This document shows positions 42,892-53,185 of a stretch of 64,000 nt of DNA, piece after piece. Numbering within the stretch: position 1 is the stretch's first letter; each line of letters begins with the position of its first letter. A program made the position numbers and the translations under genes. Below the pieces are notes generated by a model, which had not been told where the DNA came from, ran no database searches, and worked only from the letters and a program-made list of their open reading frames with translations. The DNA comes from Nothophaeocryptopus gaeumannii (Eukaryota > Ascomycota > Dothideomycetes > Mycosphaerellales > Mycosphaerellaceae): positions 2,728,001 through 2,792,000 of the forward strand of contig JASISA010000025.1 in the NCBI GenBank assembly GCA_031771865.1, in the 5' to 3' direction.

Positions 42892-43563
42892 CTACTCAAA
42901 CAAAGCAGTCGCCTTCAGCAGTTCGCTGTGCTCGCCACTCGTCTTCGCTGCCTCGACGTTGTTGTCGTAGAACATCTTGAAGATGTCGCGCGTGAGCAAG
43001 CCCTGCATGTCCGCCGGGCTCTTCGAGCCATCATCCCACACAGTCTGCATGAAGTGCAGAATGAACCCGACGTGAGCGGCAAAGAGCGGCTTGCCATCCT
43101 TGCGGGCGATGAGCACGTTGCCGACGTGACGGTCCCAGTTAGCGGGAGCCTGGAAGAACGTAGTGTTTGGGTCGCTGTTGACGTCTCAGTATGTGAGACA
43201 GCCTTTGACGAAGAGTTCAAGTACGTACGAGGTATCGCAGGAAGCCATCAACTGGCTAGCATATGGGTTGGGGAAGTAGTCACCGCGCTCGGAGTAGCCA
43301 TAAGCCAGCTTCGGGGGACCGGGCTTGCGGCCGTTCTTGACCTTTCGCCCGGGGACGTGGATTGCGGCGTGCTGCAGAAGCGAAGGTCGCAGCTTGATGA
43401 TGAGGAGAGGAATGCCGATCCGCTCGGACAGAGGGCTGACAGAGCCGGTGGGGAAGATCTCGTGGTCCGGCGGAATATTATAGACCTGGACTTGCTTGGT
43501 GGTGGTCTGCTTGTCGAGCATCTCGCCCTGGCAGGCGATGCGCAGGACCCGCACGCGTGCCAT
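42892..43563 (-). CDS. protein of unknown function (205 aa), stop-containing intron
   Basis: Exons 43563-43229 and 43174-42892, separated by a 54-nt intron (GTACGT...CAACAG, with a TACTGAG branch-like element), encode 205 residues. Both sides are in the same frame; an in-frame TGA lies inside the intron, so reading without splicing stops early, and removing it gives ASQLMASCDTSDPNTTFFQ, followed by APANWDRHVGNVLIARKDGK and FAAHVGFILHFMQTVWDDG. The N-terminus MARVRVLRIACQGEMLDK leads into a strand-rich domain. No signal peptide or TM. I do not recognise the family. A clear TATAAATA element lies ~150 bp upstream. Confidence 0.7.
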
Positions 43564-44115
43564 GGCGGCGATGAGTAATGCTGGCGGCGCAGATGGCGGA
43601 AGAAGGTGAGCGACTGGCGAGCAAGGCGGTGATGATGGGTATGAGGTCAAGAAGTGGGTTGGACGATGGTCGTGAAATTGATGTAGCGGAGAAGCACAGT
43701 CGAAGTCAAGCTCAGTATTTATAGAACAGAAGCGGCCGTTGCGCCTTCCGTATCAAACTGTTTGCATGTGAAATCGGAAAGTGCTGGTCAATGTGCCGCC
43801 TGTTACGTTGTCAATTAAACATCACTTTACTTCAGCTTGACTTTCAGCTTTTTACACCTCCTCCACATGCATTCATCTCCACGTACCTTTCACATCAAAC
43901 TAACCCAATTCACGAGCCCCTCGTCAATCCCAGATAACAGGTACCTTCTTCCTTGCAATCCAGCCCTCTTCTGAATCCGAACGGCTGCCCAAAGGCGCGA
44001 AGACTTTCGCCTCCCTTCTCCAGCTACTCACGCCCGCAATTACAGAGATCCGAAATCATCTTGTACAGAATTTCGACTTCACCACAACAGATCCTTCGCA
44101 CTCATTTCGCCGATC
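43564..44115. other. divergent intergenic region, unknown gene / F-box gene
   Basis: 552 bp. Contains the TATA element of the minus-strand gene. The F-box side has pyrimidine-rich sequence and no obvious TATA. Confidence 0.45.
43716..43723 (-). promoter_or_regulatory. TATA box (TATAAATA)
   Basis: A consensus TATAAATA on the minus strand, about 150 bp upstream of the ATG at 43563. It implies a 5-prime leader of roughly 120 nt and an inducible-type promoter. Seen directly; function inferred. Confidence 0.55.
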
Positions 44116-44863
44116 ATGACCGCGGCTCAGAACGCCCTCGAAGTCACTGACCTGCTCGAAGGAGTACTCCTGCACTTGCCGCCAAAGGACGTGCTCCTCG
44201 TCCAGTGTGTGTCCAAGTATTGGCAAGCCGTCATCAAAGGCAGCAGGCTTCTTCAGCAGCTGCTGTTCTTCAAGCATGTCGATGCGCCTGTCTTGGTTCA
44301 CGGCCAAAGAGGTATCTACACCTCGTGCTTCGCGTACCGGACTGCGCTGACTTGTCGACAGTCCACAAAGAGAACAACCACCCTTCGCCTCAGAGAATGC
44401 TACATCTGGACTGTTAGACCGATTATTAGGCCGACCCAACCACGAGTGAGTGCATGAGCATCGTCGCGAACCCTATGCTCGATCCACTTATGGCCAGCTC
44501 GCGTGAGCACCCAGGTGAATACATCTTGGCTCATCTGCCGCCGCTTGGTCGAGTGCTGAAGCTTCATGGAGAGGTATGCTCTGCACCCTGCCTTCGGCAA
44601 AAGTATTGTCGAGCGTCGCCTTCGAATACCGCGACGAGATCATTTTCTCCGTGAAGTCCAGTCATGATGTGGACGGCATTAGAGCCGCAGACCTGAGGCA
44701 GGGAATCAGTCAAATTACCGAACACAGGTCAGGACTCAAGTGTAGTAAGATGCAGCTGGCCGGCCAGGACCTTCTGGAGCGCTTCGAGACCAGCGCGCAG
44801 ATCCAGTCTCTACCTCGTCCGAATCAAACGGGATATCGAGCCCTGGGCGTGATTGCGATGTAA
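44116..44863 (+). CDS. F-box protein, multi-exon, last junction uncertain
   Basis: The first exon (44116-44311) gives an F-box: VTDLLEGVLLHLPPKDVLLV, QCVSKYWQAVIKGSRLLQQL. It continues through two phase-consistent introns: 44312-44393 (GTATCT...CCTCAG) and 44446-44497 (GTGAGT...GGCCAG). Exons 2-3 read ENATSGLLDRLLGRPNHD and SREHPGEYILAHLPPLGRVL. Exon 3 can end at 44573 (GAG|GTATGC). The final exon is less sure: the best in-phase acceptor is at 44701, giving about 161 residues. Another frame (SSVAFEYRDEIIFSVKSSHD) lies in the skipped part, so the model may be wrong there or the gene may carry an indel. F-box proteins link substrates to SCF ubiquitin ligases. Confidence 0.5.
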
Positions 44864-45235
44864 TGAATCATTTGGAGGGCGCCACTTGATCACGTTCCAG
44901 CGACCTGCTACCACTGTGAAGGCAGACGCAGGTTAAGACAGTCCTCGTGCGAAGATAGGAGAGGGAAGACCGAGGGACGTAGTGGTATGCAGCTTTGGCG
45001 ACCTACCGATCCCGTCCAGGGCACGGCAGAATGTTTCACCGAGCACTCGTTGACCAGGCGGTGCCTTATCGCAGGACGCAGGCATCATGCGCGCCATAGC
45101 TCCCAGCGGTACTACCTTGATGGTTTGATAGCAACTACGACGTGGCCTGACCGGAGCATCTGATTCCTTGTTTCATTCCTCGATTCCCTTTCCTTCACAG
45201 AACTCCTTCCATCCAGCTTCATTACATCCATCACC
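44864..45235. other. intergenic, no gene seen
   Basis: About 370 bp upstream of bleomycin hydrolase. Nothing coding-like. Confidence 0.5.
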
Positions 45236-46799
45236 ATGGGGAGCGCAGAGAGCGTACCAGTACCACAACTTCCGGCCCGAGTGGTCTCACGACGCGAACG
45301 TCGCATTCCACGCCAGCAAGCTCCAGTCACCACCTTTGACGAGAAGTTTGATGCCTTACGGATCGACCATGCCGACAACAAGTCCGTCGACCGAATCATC
45401 TTTCCATCTGGCAACGCCGAGCATGTCGATGCCACGACAATCCATGAATATGTTCAAGAGGTATTGAAGGAACCGAAGAACAAGCTAGGCCTCAGTGCTT
45501 TGAGCTCGAACAACCCTGCTGTGGTATTGGAGAAGTCATCTACCTTGATCAAAGATACTCAATACTTCAACGTGAAGATTGCACATGAAGGCTCTCCGGT
45601 AAGCATAACGCCTGCCCTAGTACAATCGATCTTCTGACAGCAGCCAGGTCACCAACCAACGTAGCAGCGGCCGATGCTGGATTTTCGCAGCTTGCAATGT
45701 CTTCCGTATCGCCATTCAGGAAAAGTATGATATCAAGAGCTTTGAGCTGAGCCAAGCATATCTCTTTTTCTGGGACAAGGTCGAGAAGGCCAACTACTTC
45801 CTGGAGTCGATCTTGGACACAGCCGACGAGGACCTCGACAGCAGGCTGGTTAGCGCTCTCAATGCCAGCCCGGTCGGCGACGGTGGACAGTGGGACATGA
45901 TCGTCAACCTCGTCTCTAAGTACGGCATTGTTCCACAGTCGCTCTACCCAGACTCTTTCAATGCCAAGAGCAGCAGCCGCATGGATGCCATCTTGACTAC
46001 TAAGCTTCGCGAAGATGGTCTTCGTCTTCGCGCGCTCAAGGCATTTACTTCCACTTCTTCCGAGAAGCTCGCATCCGCCAAGGAGTCTATGATGCAAGAC
46101 ATCGTCCGCATCCTCACTCTCTGCCTTGGTCCTCCACCAGCCGCGGACCAGAAGTTTATCTGGGACTTCTATGACTCCAACAACACCTTCAAGACCGTCT
46201 CCCTCACACCTATTGAGTTCGCCAACACAACTTATGTCAAGAAGTTCGTGTCCCTGGTAAACGATCCACGAAATGAATACAACCGTCTGCTCACCGTCGA
46301 CCACCTTGGAAATGTCTGGGGCGGCCGTCCAATCACCTACGTCAACGTATCTTCCAAAGTGCTGAAGGAAGCATGTGTTGCTCAGCTGAAAAAGGGTCTT
46401 CCGATCTTCTTTGGCTCGGATGTTGGCAAGCAGTCAGACTCCCAAGCCGGCATCATGGATACCGACCTCGTTGACTACGAGCTCGGTTTCAACATCAAGC
46501 TGAACTTGACCAAAGCTGAGCGTCTTCTGACCGGTGAGTCGGCCATGACGCACGCGATGGTTCTGACGGCTGTTCATCTCGATGAGAAGACGGGCAAGCC
46601 TGTCAGGTGGAGAGTCGAGAATAGCTGGAGCGAGACTGCTGGTACTGAGGGGTACTTTGTTATGAGTGATGACTGGATGGACGAGTTTGTCTACCAGGCG
46701 GTCGTTGATCCGAGCTTGTTGAGCAAGGAGGTTAGAGATGTGTTGAAGCAGGATGCTAAGGTCTTGCCGTTGTGGGATCCAATGGGTGCTTTGGCATAG
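45236..46799 (+). CDS. LAP3: bleomycin hydrolase / cysteine aminopeptidase (peptidase C1B)
   Basis: Exons 45236-45598 and 45648-46799 (49-nt intron GTAAGC...GCCAG) encode 504 residues, the usual family length. Catalytic residues are intact: Cys in SSGRCWIFAACNVFRIAIQ, His in SAMTHAMVLTAVHLDE, Asn in RWRVENSWSETAG. Also present are the FELSQAYLFFWDKVEKANYF helix and GDGGQWDMIVNLVSKYG. The enzyme is a cytosolic homohexameric cysteine aminopeptidase (yeast Lap3/Blh1/Gal6) that detoxifies homocysteine thiolactone and hydrolyses bleomycin. The C-terminal residue in the family plugs the active site; here the protein ends LWDPMGALA, a normal end. The N-terminal MGSAES could be myristoylated (Gly2, Ser6), which is inferred. 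Confidence 0.95.
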
Positions 46800-47908
46800 A
46801 GCAACGATTTTTACGATGATAGACTGCCTGGATGACCCTCTTAGTTTGATGAATGATACCATGACTTTTCTATTTTGCATCTTAAAATCCCCCTCCAATA
46901 TCTCTGGTGCGCTTCCTCCTGCATCTGTGCGACCAACGTGTCTAGAGCAAATCTAATATGCTACGAGGCGGCGAGAGCGAGCGAGCGAGCTGATGCACAG
47001 AGCTTGGCACAGAAAATATGGAATCTGACAGCAGATCACGCCGGGAAGTGCACGTTGCCGGGAAGCTCGCTGTTTGGACACGGTTTCGCATCTGGCGTGA
47101 ATCGACTTTTCTGAATATAGCTCTCGCGGTTTAGTAAAGTAACTGACCTATGGACTGCGAAATCCATATGCTATGAGGTGCTGAGAAGGATGAGCGTGAA
47201 ATGTGACATAAGATGCTGATGGTCTTGAATGGGTCAAGACATTATGCATATCATGAATCTCGTTCGTTTGCTCTCGATCGTGCAGAACCTCATTTGCTCG
47301 GTCTTAGTAGGCTCGTCATTTTATCGCAGCGTGAGAGAAATAAGTAATGTTATAAGAGATCATAGAGAGTGTATAAAAGCAGGGTCAAGTCCAGATACCA
47401 TCTGAAGATCTTGACGAAAGCTTTGTATCAAGTTTCGTTCATTCTCTATCCGCCATCCAAGGGAAAACGCCCGCGCTTCAGTTGCACTGGTCGCTAGAAA
47501 TTGTTTCAAGCGGGACGGAGAGATGCGATGATGTGGGAGTAAGTTCCATCAACAGTCGGTCCTTTTCGTGCAGGCCTGCAGCCGTTGACTTTCACATGAA
47601 AGCCGCCAAGACGCTAATCAGCGTTCTAGTGTCGATAAACAACAAACATTTCCCTCCTTCCGTCCAACTCCGTCTCATACTCTCCGTTAACGTCCATGCC
47701 TCTCATTTACCAACCAGGTCTGTTTCTAAGCATCAAACCGTCGAGTCGTTGATGCTACTAGAGACATGTTGAGCAACCCACCTGGTCAAAGACTGTCCAT
47801 GCACTCCCGTACAACAATCAAGGTGAACCATCAACAGGCGGCGTAAAGAAGGACGGATGAAGGAGGAGAGTAGAAACTGAGGATTGCATACCAGTTGGAC
47901 TGGAAAGC
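46800..47908. other. 1.1-kb intergenic region with orphan TATA box
   Basis: Between convergent bleomycin hydrolase and the MYND gene. It holds a GCGAGCGAGCGAGC microsatellite at about 46975-46990, AT-rich sequence around 47340 and a strong TATAAAA at 47372. No convincing gene follows it. Confidence 0.45.
47372..47378 (+). promoter_or_regulatory. orphan TATA box (TATAAAA)
   Basis: GTGTATAAAAGC is a textbook TATA context, but the following 400 bp have no protein-like frame beyond short pieces. It could drive a non-coding RNA or a very small gene, or be chance. Confidence 0.3.
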
Positions 47909-49005
47909 TCAAGCGAGTACGCTCAACGCCATGTTGACGTCTTCCTGATCCCACCTCCTATCTCCACCACCGAACAAGCCAGCTTCATCTGCGTTGCTTG
48001 CTTGCGTCTCGAACCACCTCCGCTTATCCTTCTGCTCCTTGCTTGGGTTCCTGGTACGGTAGGCTTGGAGCATGGCCTTCCAGCCTGGGATACTACCCGC
48101 GTCCTCTGCAATGCCGTGGCCTTCGCCATCGATGCACTTGATCTTGGTGGTGGCGGTGGATGTGCCGACTACGGTTATGGCGTGATCCCAATTGTCGCCA
48201 TAGTCGTAGGTGTAGGTCATCGGCAGGCCTGGGAGGGAATATCAGCAGTGGGATGGTTGCAGTGGGTGACGAAGCTCATTGCCTGCCTCCCGCCAGGAAC
48301 TCTGTTTTGAAGTATTGCGACGACAGCAGCTTGGTATGTTCAGAGCAGTTGCCAAGCGAGAGATGAACAACAGACTTGATCAACCGTCCTTCTCAGTTGT
48401 GGGGTATGGGTATTACCTTTGTACTTTGGCTTGTCCAAGATTTCGTGCAGCTTCACCTCCGTGGCATTCTTCTTGGGCGAGCGCGGGTGTGCTCGCCTGG
48501 GCTCATGCATCCGGTCGATGCGCCGGAAACCCTCGCTCGTGTCGTCCACGATTCGGACGAGATACTCGCGCGGTGCAGACGCATCTCCTTTGTAACCTCC
48601 ATCTTCGAATTGAGCCTTGTCCATAGCCATGCTCTTCATGATGTGGGCCATCAGGTCATCGCCCGAGGGTTCCTCGTACTCTGGATCATGGACCACGAAT
48701 TCGTAACTGTGAGTCGAGCTCCAGCCGAAGGCAATCTGGATGGCATTGTGGAGTTTGCCGAAGTTCGTGTCGGATGGCACAGAGAGAGTCCGCCAGACTG
48801 GAGGGTCAATGAGCTCGTCGGGGCATACCTGAAGTTTGAGGAGATAATTGGGTCGCTTGCAGTCAGCTTTGTGAAACGGCCAGCTTTTGGTCTGGCAGTC
48901 TCTGGAGCAGTACGCGACTGTCTTGCAGCGAGCGCAGTTCGACAATGGGATCTCAGTTTTGTTGCAACCAGAGCATTTCTCATTTTCGCCAGTGAGGGTG
49001 GCCAT
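47909..49005 (-). CDS. MYND zinc finger fused to plasmid pRiA4b ORF-3-like domain
   Basis: Exons 49005-48417 and 48228-47909 (188-nt intron, the longest here, GTAATA...CCCAG) encode 302 residues. Residues ~10-50 form a MYND finger, CSGCNKTEIPLSNCARCKTV, AYCSRDCQTKSWPFHKADCK, with all C/H ligands in place. The rest is the IS1096/pRiA4b ORF-3-like domain: QVCPDELIDPPVWRTLSVPS, FGKLHNAIQIAFGWSSTHSY EF and, across the splice, LPMTYTYDYGDNWDHAITV. The latter domain is common on bacterial plasmids and insertion elements, and in fungi is attached to MYND, which suggests an old transfer. MYND domains mediate protein-protein contacts. The gene faces het-c head to head (705 bp). Confidence 0.88.
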
Positions 49006-49710
49006 CTTGGAACCGTCTTTCTCTTGTGTGATGAAAGTCGCCGGTGTCCTACCATTTTGACTTCAGGAGACATCTTCTACATCCGACGACAGCCGAAGAT
49101 AGTAACTAGTTACCTAGATATCCGGCAGCTACTGGAAAACCATTTAGAAGCTGTTCAAAGGCCGTTCTGAGAATGTTCCTGAGGTGAAGGCGGAAGATGC
49201 AGGGATGCAGGGATGCAGCTCTACGGGAGGAGCCAGCGTTTCCGGTCAGCCCCACTACCGGTCAGCCCCATCATTGGTCAGGTCAGATGCGCTGCATTCA
49301 CGGTGCCAGCCAGGAACGGAACTCTAATGAAAATGTACCACAACCTCACTCGCTTGAGCGGGAGACTTTCTGGACACCTTGGTGGCCTCTTTCCTTCACA
49401 TACTGATAGTGAGTGAATGAACATGAAGGTAGGAGTCTGTTTGCACATGCGCCTCTCTCGATGAAGCTGCCTTCGCCGCCTTGGCATGACGCTGTCTGTC
49501 GTTTCAGGGACCAACGGGCAACAAGAATCCATTCGACGCGGACTCTGCTTGGCAAATGCTTGGTGATGGGCTGTGATGCAGGAGGAACGGTGAGGGCTGC
49601 AGGAGCAAGAAGTGCAGCTGAAATTCTGTTTCCCTCATCCATCCTCTCTAGCAAACACAAACACCTCCCTTCCGACTGAACCACTCTCTCCGACCCAACA
49701 CCAAGCCACC
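49006..49710. other. divergent intergenic region, MYND gene / het-c
   Basis: About 705 bp. A short direct repeat GGATGCAGGGATGCAG (about 49195-49215) and a twofold GGTCAGCCCCA repeat (about 49253-49272) are visible. The het-c frame is open back to 49612 but the ATG at 49711 gives the signal peptide. Confidence 0.45.
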
Positions 49711-52701
49711 ATGGCACTCAAGTACAGCAGCTGGCTGCCAGTACTGGCCCTGCTTGTCATCCTCTACGCCGGACAAGCTCACGCGTTCGGCGCAGGCAAT
49801 ATCGGCAGCACCTCCAAGATCGAAGGCCAGAACTGGCGTCATGGCGATATCGAAGACACCCTCCTCGCCATCCTCACCGCTCGAGCCTTTGGCGGCAAGA
49901 AATTCAGCAAGCTCGACGTCAAGCGAGTCTACTTTGGCAACTGGCTGCGTGACTATAGCCAGGCTGTCGATGTGGGCACTGTCAAGAGCGTGAGCGCCGA
50001 GGCCATCCGTCTTTTGCTATGGATCCTCGGCTTCATGAGCTTCGGATACGGCACCGGCGAGTTCGAGGTCACAAGAGACAGACTAGGATGCTACCGTCCA
50101 GAGGAGCACATTGACAACCCAAAGGACTACGCGGACAACCTGGACGCTCGTCAGTACGATCGCCGTCTGCGTGGCCCAGTGGACGAGGAGCGAGAGCTGA
50201 GCATTGACGAGCGAACTGGGTTAAAACACTATATTGCATCCGAAGATCAAGGCATCACCACTTCTGCCGGTATGGTGCGCCAGCTGTTCAGGAAGTCAAT
50301 CGAGCTTGGTCGCCGCTACAAGCACGAGAAAGACAAGCGGGATTTCTACGAAGCCCTCCGCCTTCTTGGAACAGCCTGCCACTGTCTCGAGGACTACACC
50401 GCTCATAGTAACTACACTGAGCTCGCTTTAATCGAAATGGGCGAGCGTGACATCTTCCCTCACGTCGGCCGCCGTACCCAGATCGAGCTCCGTGGTGCTC
50501 GCAACCGTGTCTACCCAATCGTCACCGGCACTTTCGGTGGCACTGATTTCTTGCACTCTGTTATGGGCGAGTTCACGGACAAAGCTACTCAATACGAGTT
50601 GGACGAGCTGGAGCAGACCATGCAGCAGTCTCAGAGCGCCGACACTAGCATGCTCAAGGAGCTGCTTGACAAGCTTCCTCCAGGACTCCTTGGCGACACC
50701 GACCAAAAGAGCAAGGCCGATCAGCTCCAAGCAAACGCACAGGCTGCACGTATGGAGAACATGCACATCACGCCAAAAGAGCCAGAGGCCTTCACTGAGC
50801 AGATGGGCGAGATCTCAAAGCAGATCTATCCTATCCTCGAGTTCCACGACAACTTGATGATGAGCATCTCTGAGGCAATCGATAAGATTCCTGTTCTGCC
50901 AGACTTGGTCGAAGAGCTACAGAACCAGGTCTCCATCTTTGTATTCTCCCTCTTGGCGCCTTTTGTCATGCCGATTATGAATCAAGTCAAGGAAGAGTTG
51001 AGGACTGGATCGTCTGAGATCATCGAGTCCAGCAAATCCCAGCAGCACAATGTCTTTGAGGATGACCGTTGCTCCGACCCAACCCACAGCATGCTATCCA
51101 AAGACCACTTCTCCAACATCCTCAATGAGCCAGCCGGCAAGACTGCTAGCGCAGTGTTGAAGTGGGTGGTTCCGCAGATCGTTGCGTGCTGGGATGACGA
51201 TAACATCGACATTCGTCGCACGAACGATCGCATCATCAACGGAGTTTTCCACCACCCAGCTCTTCGAGAAAGTGGTGAGGACGGTTCTATAGATGGCCGA
51301 CGCACTATGTTCAGCACAGTTAAGCAGTGGTGGTCCGAGAAGAGTGATTACGAGAGGGATGACCTTCGCAACAAGCTTGGCCGCGACGGCGTGGAGGCTG
51401 GGCGGAACCATCGCGAAGGTGTTCAAGACTCCGGTCACGGATGTGGCAAACCTTTGGGACTTCCAACAATGGGCACAAGCCAGAGCTCTGGGGCCATTGG
51501 TGGTGCTTTGGGCGGTATTCAGCAAGTCCTTGGCGGCGGCGGCAATTCTGGTGGGCGACAGAACCAGCAAGGCAATAAGATCGGCGACAGCATCGGCGAT
51601 GCTGTTGGAGGCGGTGCCCTTGGCTCCATTGTAGGCGGCGTCGCTGGCAGCTTGCTTGGTGGTGCTTTTGGTGGCGATAAGGCCGAGAAGAAAACATACC
51701 AAGGTGGTGGATACGACAACGAGAATAGCTCCTACACCTACAGCGTCACGGAGACCGGTCATCGTCCCGGCGGCTATGGCGGACAGGGAGAGCGATACGG
51801 TCAAGCTTCGGTTTCGCACACACAGTACTCTTCCGGCGGCTATGAAGAGAAGTACCAGCGTTATGAGCAGGACGGGCGCTCTGGCAGCACCGGCTATGGC
51901 TTCGAGCAGCGCACTGAGGTACAGCCATCCTACGGCGGCGGGTACGAGCAGCGTTCGGAGCGTCGCTACGAGCAACCGGGCGGCGGCTACCAGAGTGAGA
52001 TACAGCACCAGCGAGTCGATAGTGATGGACGCCAGTATGGCCGGCAGGAGACTCGCTATGGACATAAGAAAGACGACAGTGACAATGATGACGATTCAAA
52101 CGACGACGATGACTGGGAGAAGAAAGAGAAGAAGCGCCGCAAGAAGGAGGAGAAGCGTCGGAAGAAAGAGCGCGAGGAGCAAGAGGGGCGCGAACATGGT
52201 CGTCGTGGAAGCGGAAGCCGTGAGCGACGCCGATCCGATTCCCGCAAGCGACGCGACTCCAACGAGCGCCAGAGCGGTGGTCATGGAGGAGGATACGAGC
52301 GTCGCGAGGAATACCAGTCCCAGTCCTCCAACGGTCGCCAAGAGTACAGCTCGGATAGCCGCTACGAGTCTTCCGGTTTTGGCCAGCCATCCAGCTTCGG
52401 TGGAGGTGATACATATGGTAGAAGTGAGTACCAGCAACAACAGTCATATGGCGGAGACAGCTTTGGTGGGGGAGAGTATGGCCGACCACCGCCACCTCGT
52501 GAAGAATTTGGCGGAGGAGGCTACGGCCAGCAAGCTCCCCCGGACAAGTACGGCGGAGAACACGGAGGCGGACCACGTGATGATGGGGATGAGTACGGAC
52601 GTCGTGATGATATGCCGGGCGGATTTGGAGGTGCCGGCTACGGCGAGGGTGGCTATGGTGGCTCGTCTGGCTACGAAGACGAGGGCAGACGTCGCTGGTA
52701 G
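49711..52701 (+). CDS. het-c: Het-C family heterokaryon incompatibility protein
   Basis: A single exon of 996 residues. Signal peptide MALKYSSWLPVLALLVILYA (to about residue 25). The Het-C domain (about 25-560) starts FGAGNIGSTSKIEGQNWRHG, DIEDTLLAILTARAFGGKKF, then SKLDVKRVYFGNWLRDYSQA, GYGTGEFEVTRDRLGCYRPE and the histidine-rich block GTACHCLEDYTAHSNYTELA, with VCLEDFxAHSN-type residues. The rest is Gly/Gln/Tyr/Arg-rich with a highly charged core (KKEKKRRKKEEKRRKKEREE) and many SYGG/GGYGG repeats. In N. crassa het-c controls heterokaryon incompatibility through alleles that differ in a short variable segment and with the HET-domain partner PIN-C. A phospholipase-like fold (zinc-dependent PLC P1-nuclease-like) has been noted for this family. 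Plasma membrane or secreted location is inferred. Confidence 0.93.
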   Translation: MALKYSSWLPVLALLVILYAGQAHAFGAGNIGSTSKIEGQNWRHGDIEDTLLAILTARAFGGKKFSKLDVKRVYFGNWLRDYSQAVDVGTVKSVSAEAIRLLLWILGFMSFGYGTGEFEVTRDRLGCYRPEEHIDNPKDYADNLDARQYDRRLRGPVDEERELSIDERTGLKHYIASEDQGITTSAGMVRQLFRKSIELGRRYKHEKDKRDFYEALRLLGTACHCLEDYTAHSNYTELALIEMGERDIFPHVGRRTQIELRGARNRVYPIVTGTFGGTDFLHSVMGEFTDKATQYELDELEQTMQQSQSADTSMLKELLDKLPPGLLGDTDQKSKADQLQANAQAARMENMHITPKEPEAFTEQMGEISKQIYPILEFHDNLMMSISEAIDKIPVLPDLVEELQNQVSIFVFSLLAPFVMPIMNQVKEELRTGSSEIIESSKSQQHNVFEDDRCSDPTHSMLSKDHFSNILNEPAGKTASAVLKWVVPQIVACWDDDNIDIRRTNDRIINGVFHHPALRESGEDGSIDGRRTMFSTVKQWWSEKSDYERDDLRNKLGRDGVEAGRNHREGVQDSGHGCGKPLGLPTMGTSQSSGAIGGALGGIQQVLGGGGNSGGRQNQQGNKIGDSIGDAVGGGALGSIVGGVAGSLLGGAFGGDKAEKKTYQGGGYDNENSSYTYSVTETGHRPGGYGGQGERYGQASVSHTQYSSGGYEEKYQRYEQDGRSGSTGYGFEQRTEVQPSYGGGYEQRSERRYEQPGGGYQSEIQHQRVDSDGRQYGRQETRYGHKKDDSDNDDDSNDDDDWEKKEKKRRKKEEKRRKKEREEQEGREHGRRGSGSRERRRSDSRKRRDSNERQSGGHGGGYERREEYQSQSSNGRQEYSSDSRYESSGFGQPSSFGGGDTYGRSEYQQQQSYGGDSFGGGEYGRPPPPREEFGGGGYGQQAPPDKYGGEHGGGPRDDGDEYGRRDDMPGGFGGAGYGEGGYGGSSGYEDEGRRRW

Positions 52702-53185
52702 ATCCGACAAGTTTCTCATCTACTTGGTCCTTTTCATGTCGTAGCATGACTGCATTAGAGAGGTTGTCGACCACTGTCGATCAGAGGCTCACATGAATGA
52801 ACCAATAAAGATTGACTTGTCTTTGCCTTCATGGCGAGAGCGTCTTGTGTCGGTCCATCTGCGATTCCGACCATTCTCGACCTCTGACTCCCTTGGCCTT
52901 CCCATCCTTGTCAGAATCTACTCGAAGAGATGAGTTAAACCCAAGAATGTTACTGCAGGCCAGACAAGGATAACTTGCTCATGCGCGATGTCCTGCTTAA
53001 CCAATCAGCTGCAATTAGTGACATCTTCCACGTGGCGCCTTGGACTCCTGCCATATACGGACATCTTGAAACTCTCCTCTCCAGACTGTTCATCACACAT
53101 CAAGTTGCTTTTCATCTGACATTCGAGACGACTCAAACAATACAACTTCAAAGTGTCCTCCATTTACTGTAACTCATCACTCATC
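52702..53185. other. intergenic, no gene seen
   Basis: About 480 bp between het-c and the methyltransferase, same direction. Nothing coding-like. Confidence 0.5.

Noticed and set aside
43175..43228. In-frame TGA in the 205-aa gene as a nonsense mutation
   Set aside because: It falls inside a consensus 54-nt GT-AG intron; splicing restores a continuous frame.
51094..52065. 323-codon minus-strand and 362-codon plus-strand frames in het-c
   Set aside because: Shadows of the Gly-rich repeat C-terminus of het-c; the Het-C frame is the real one.
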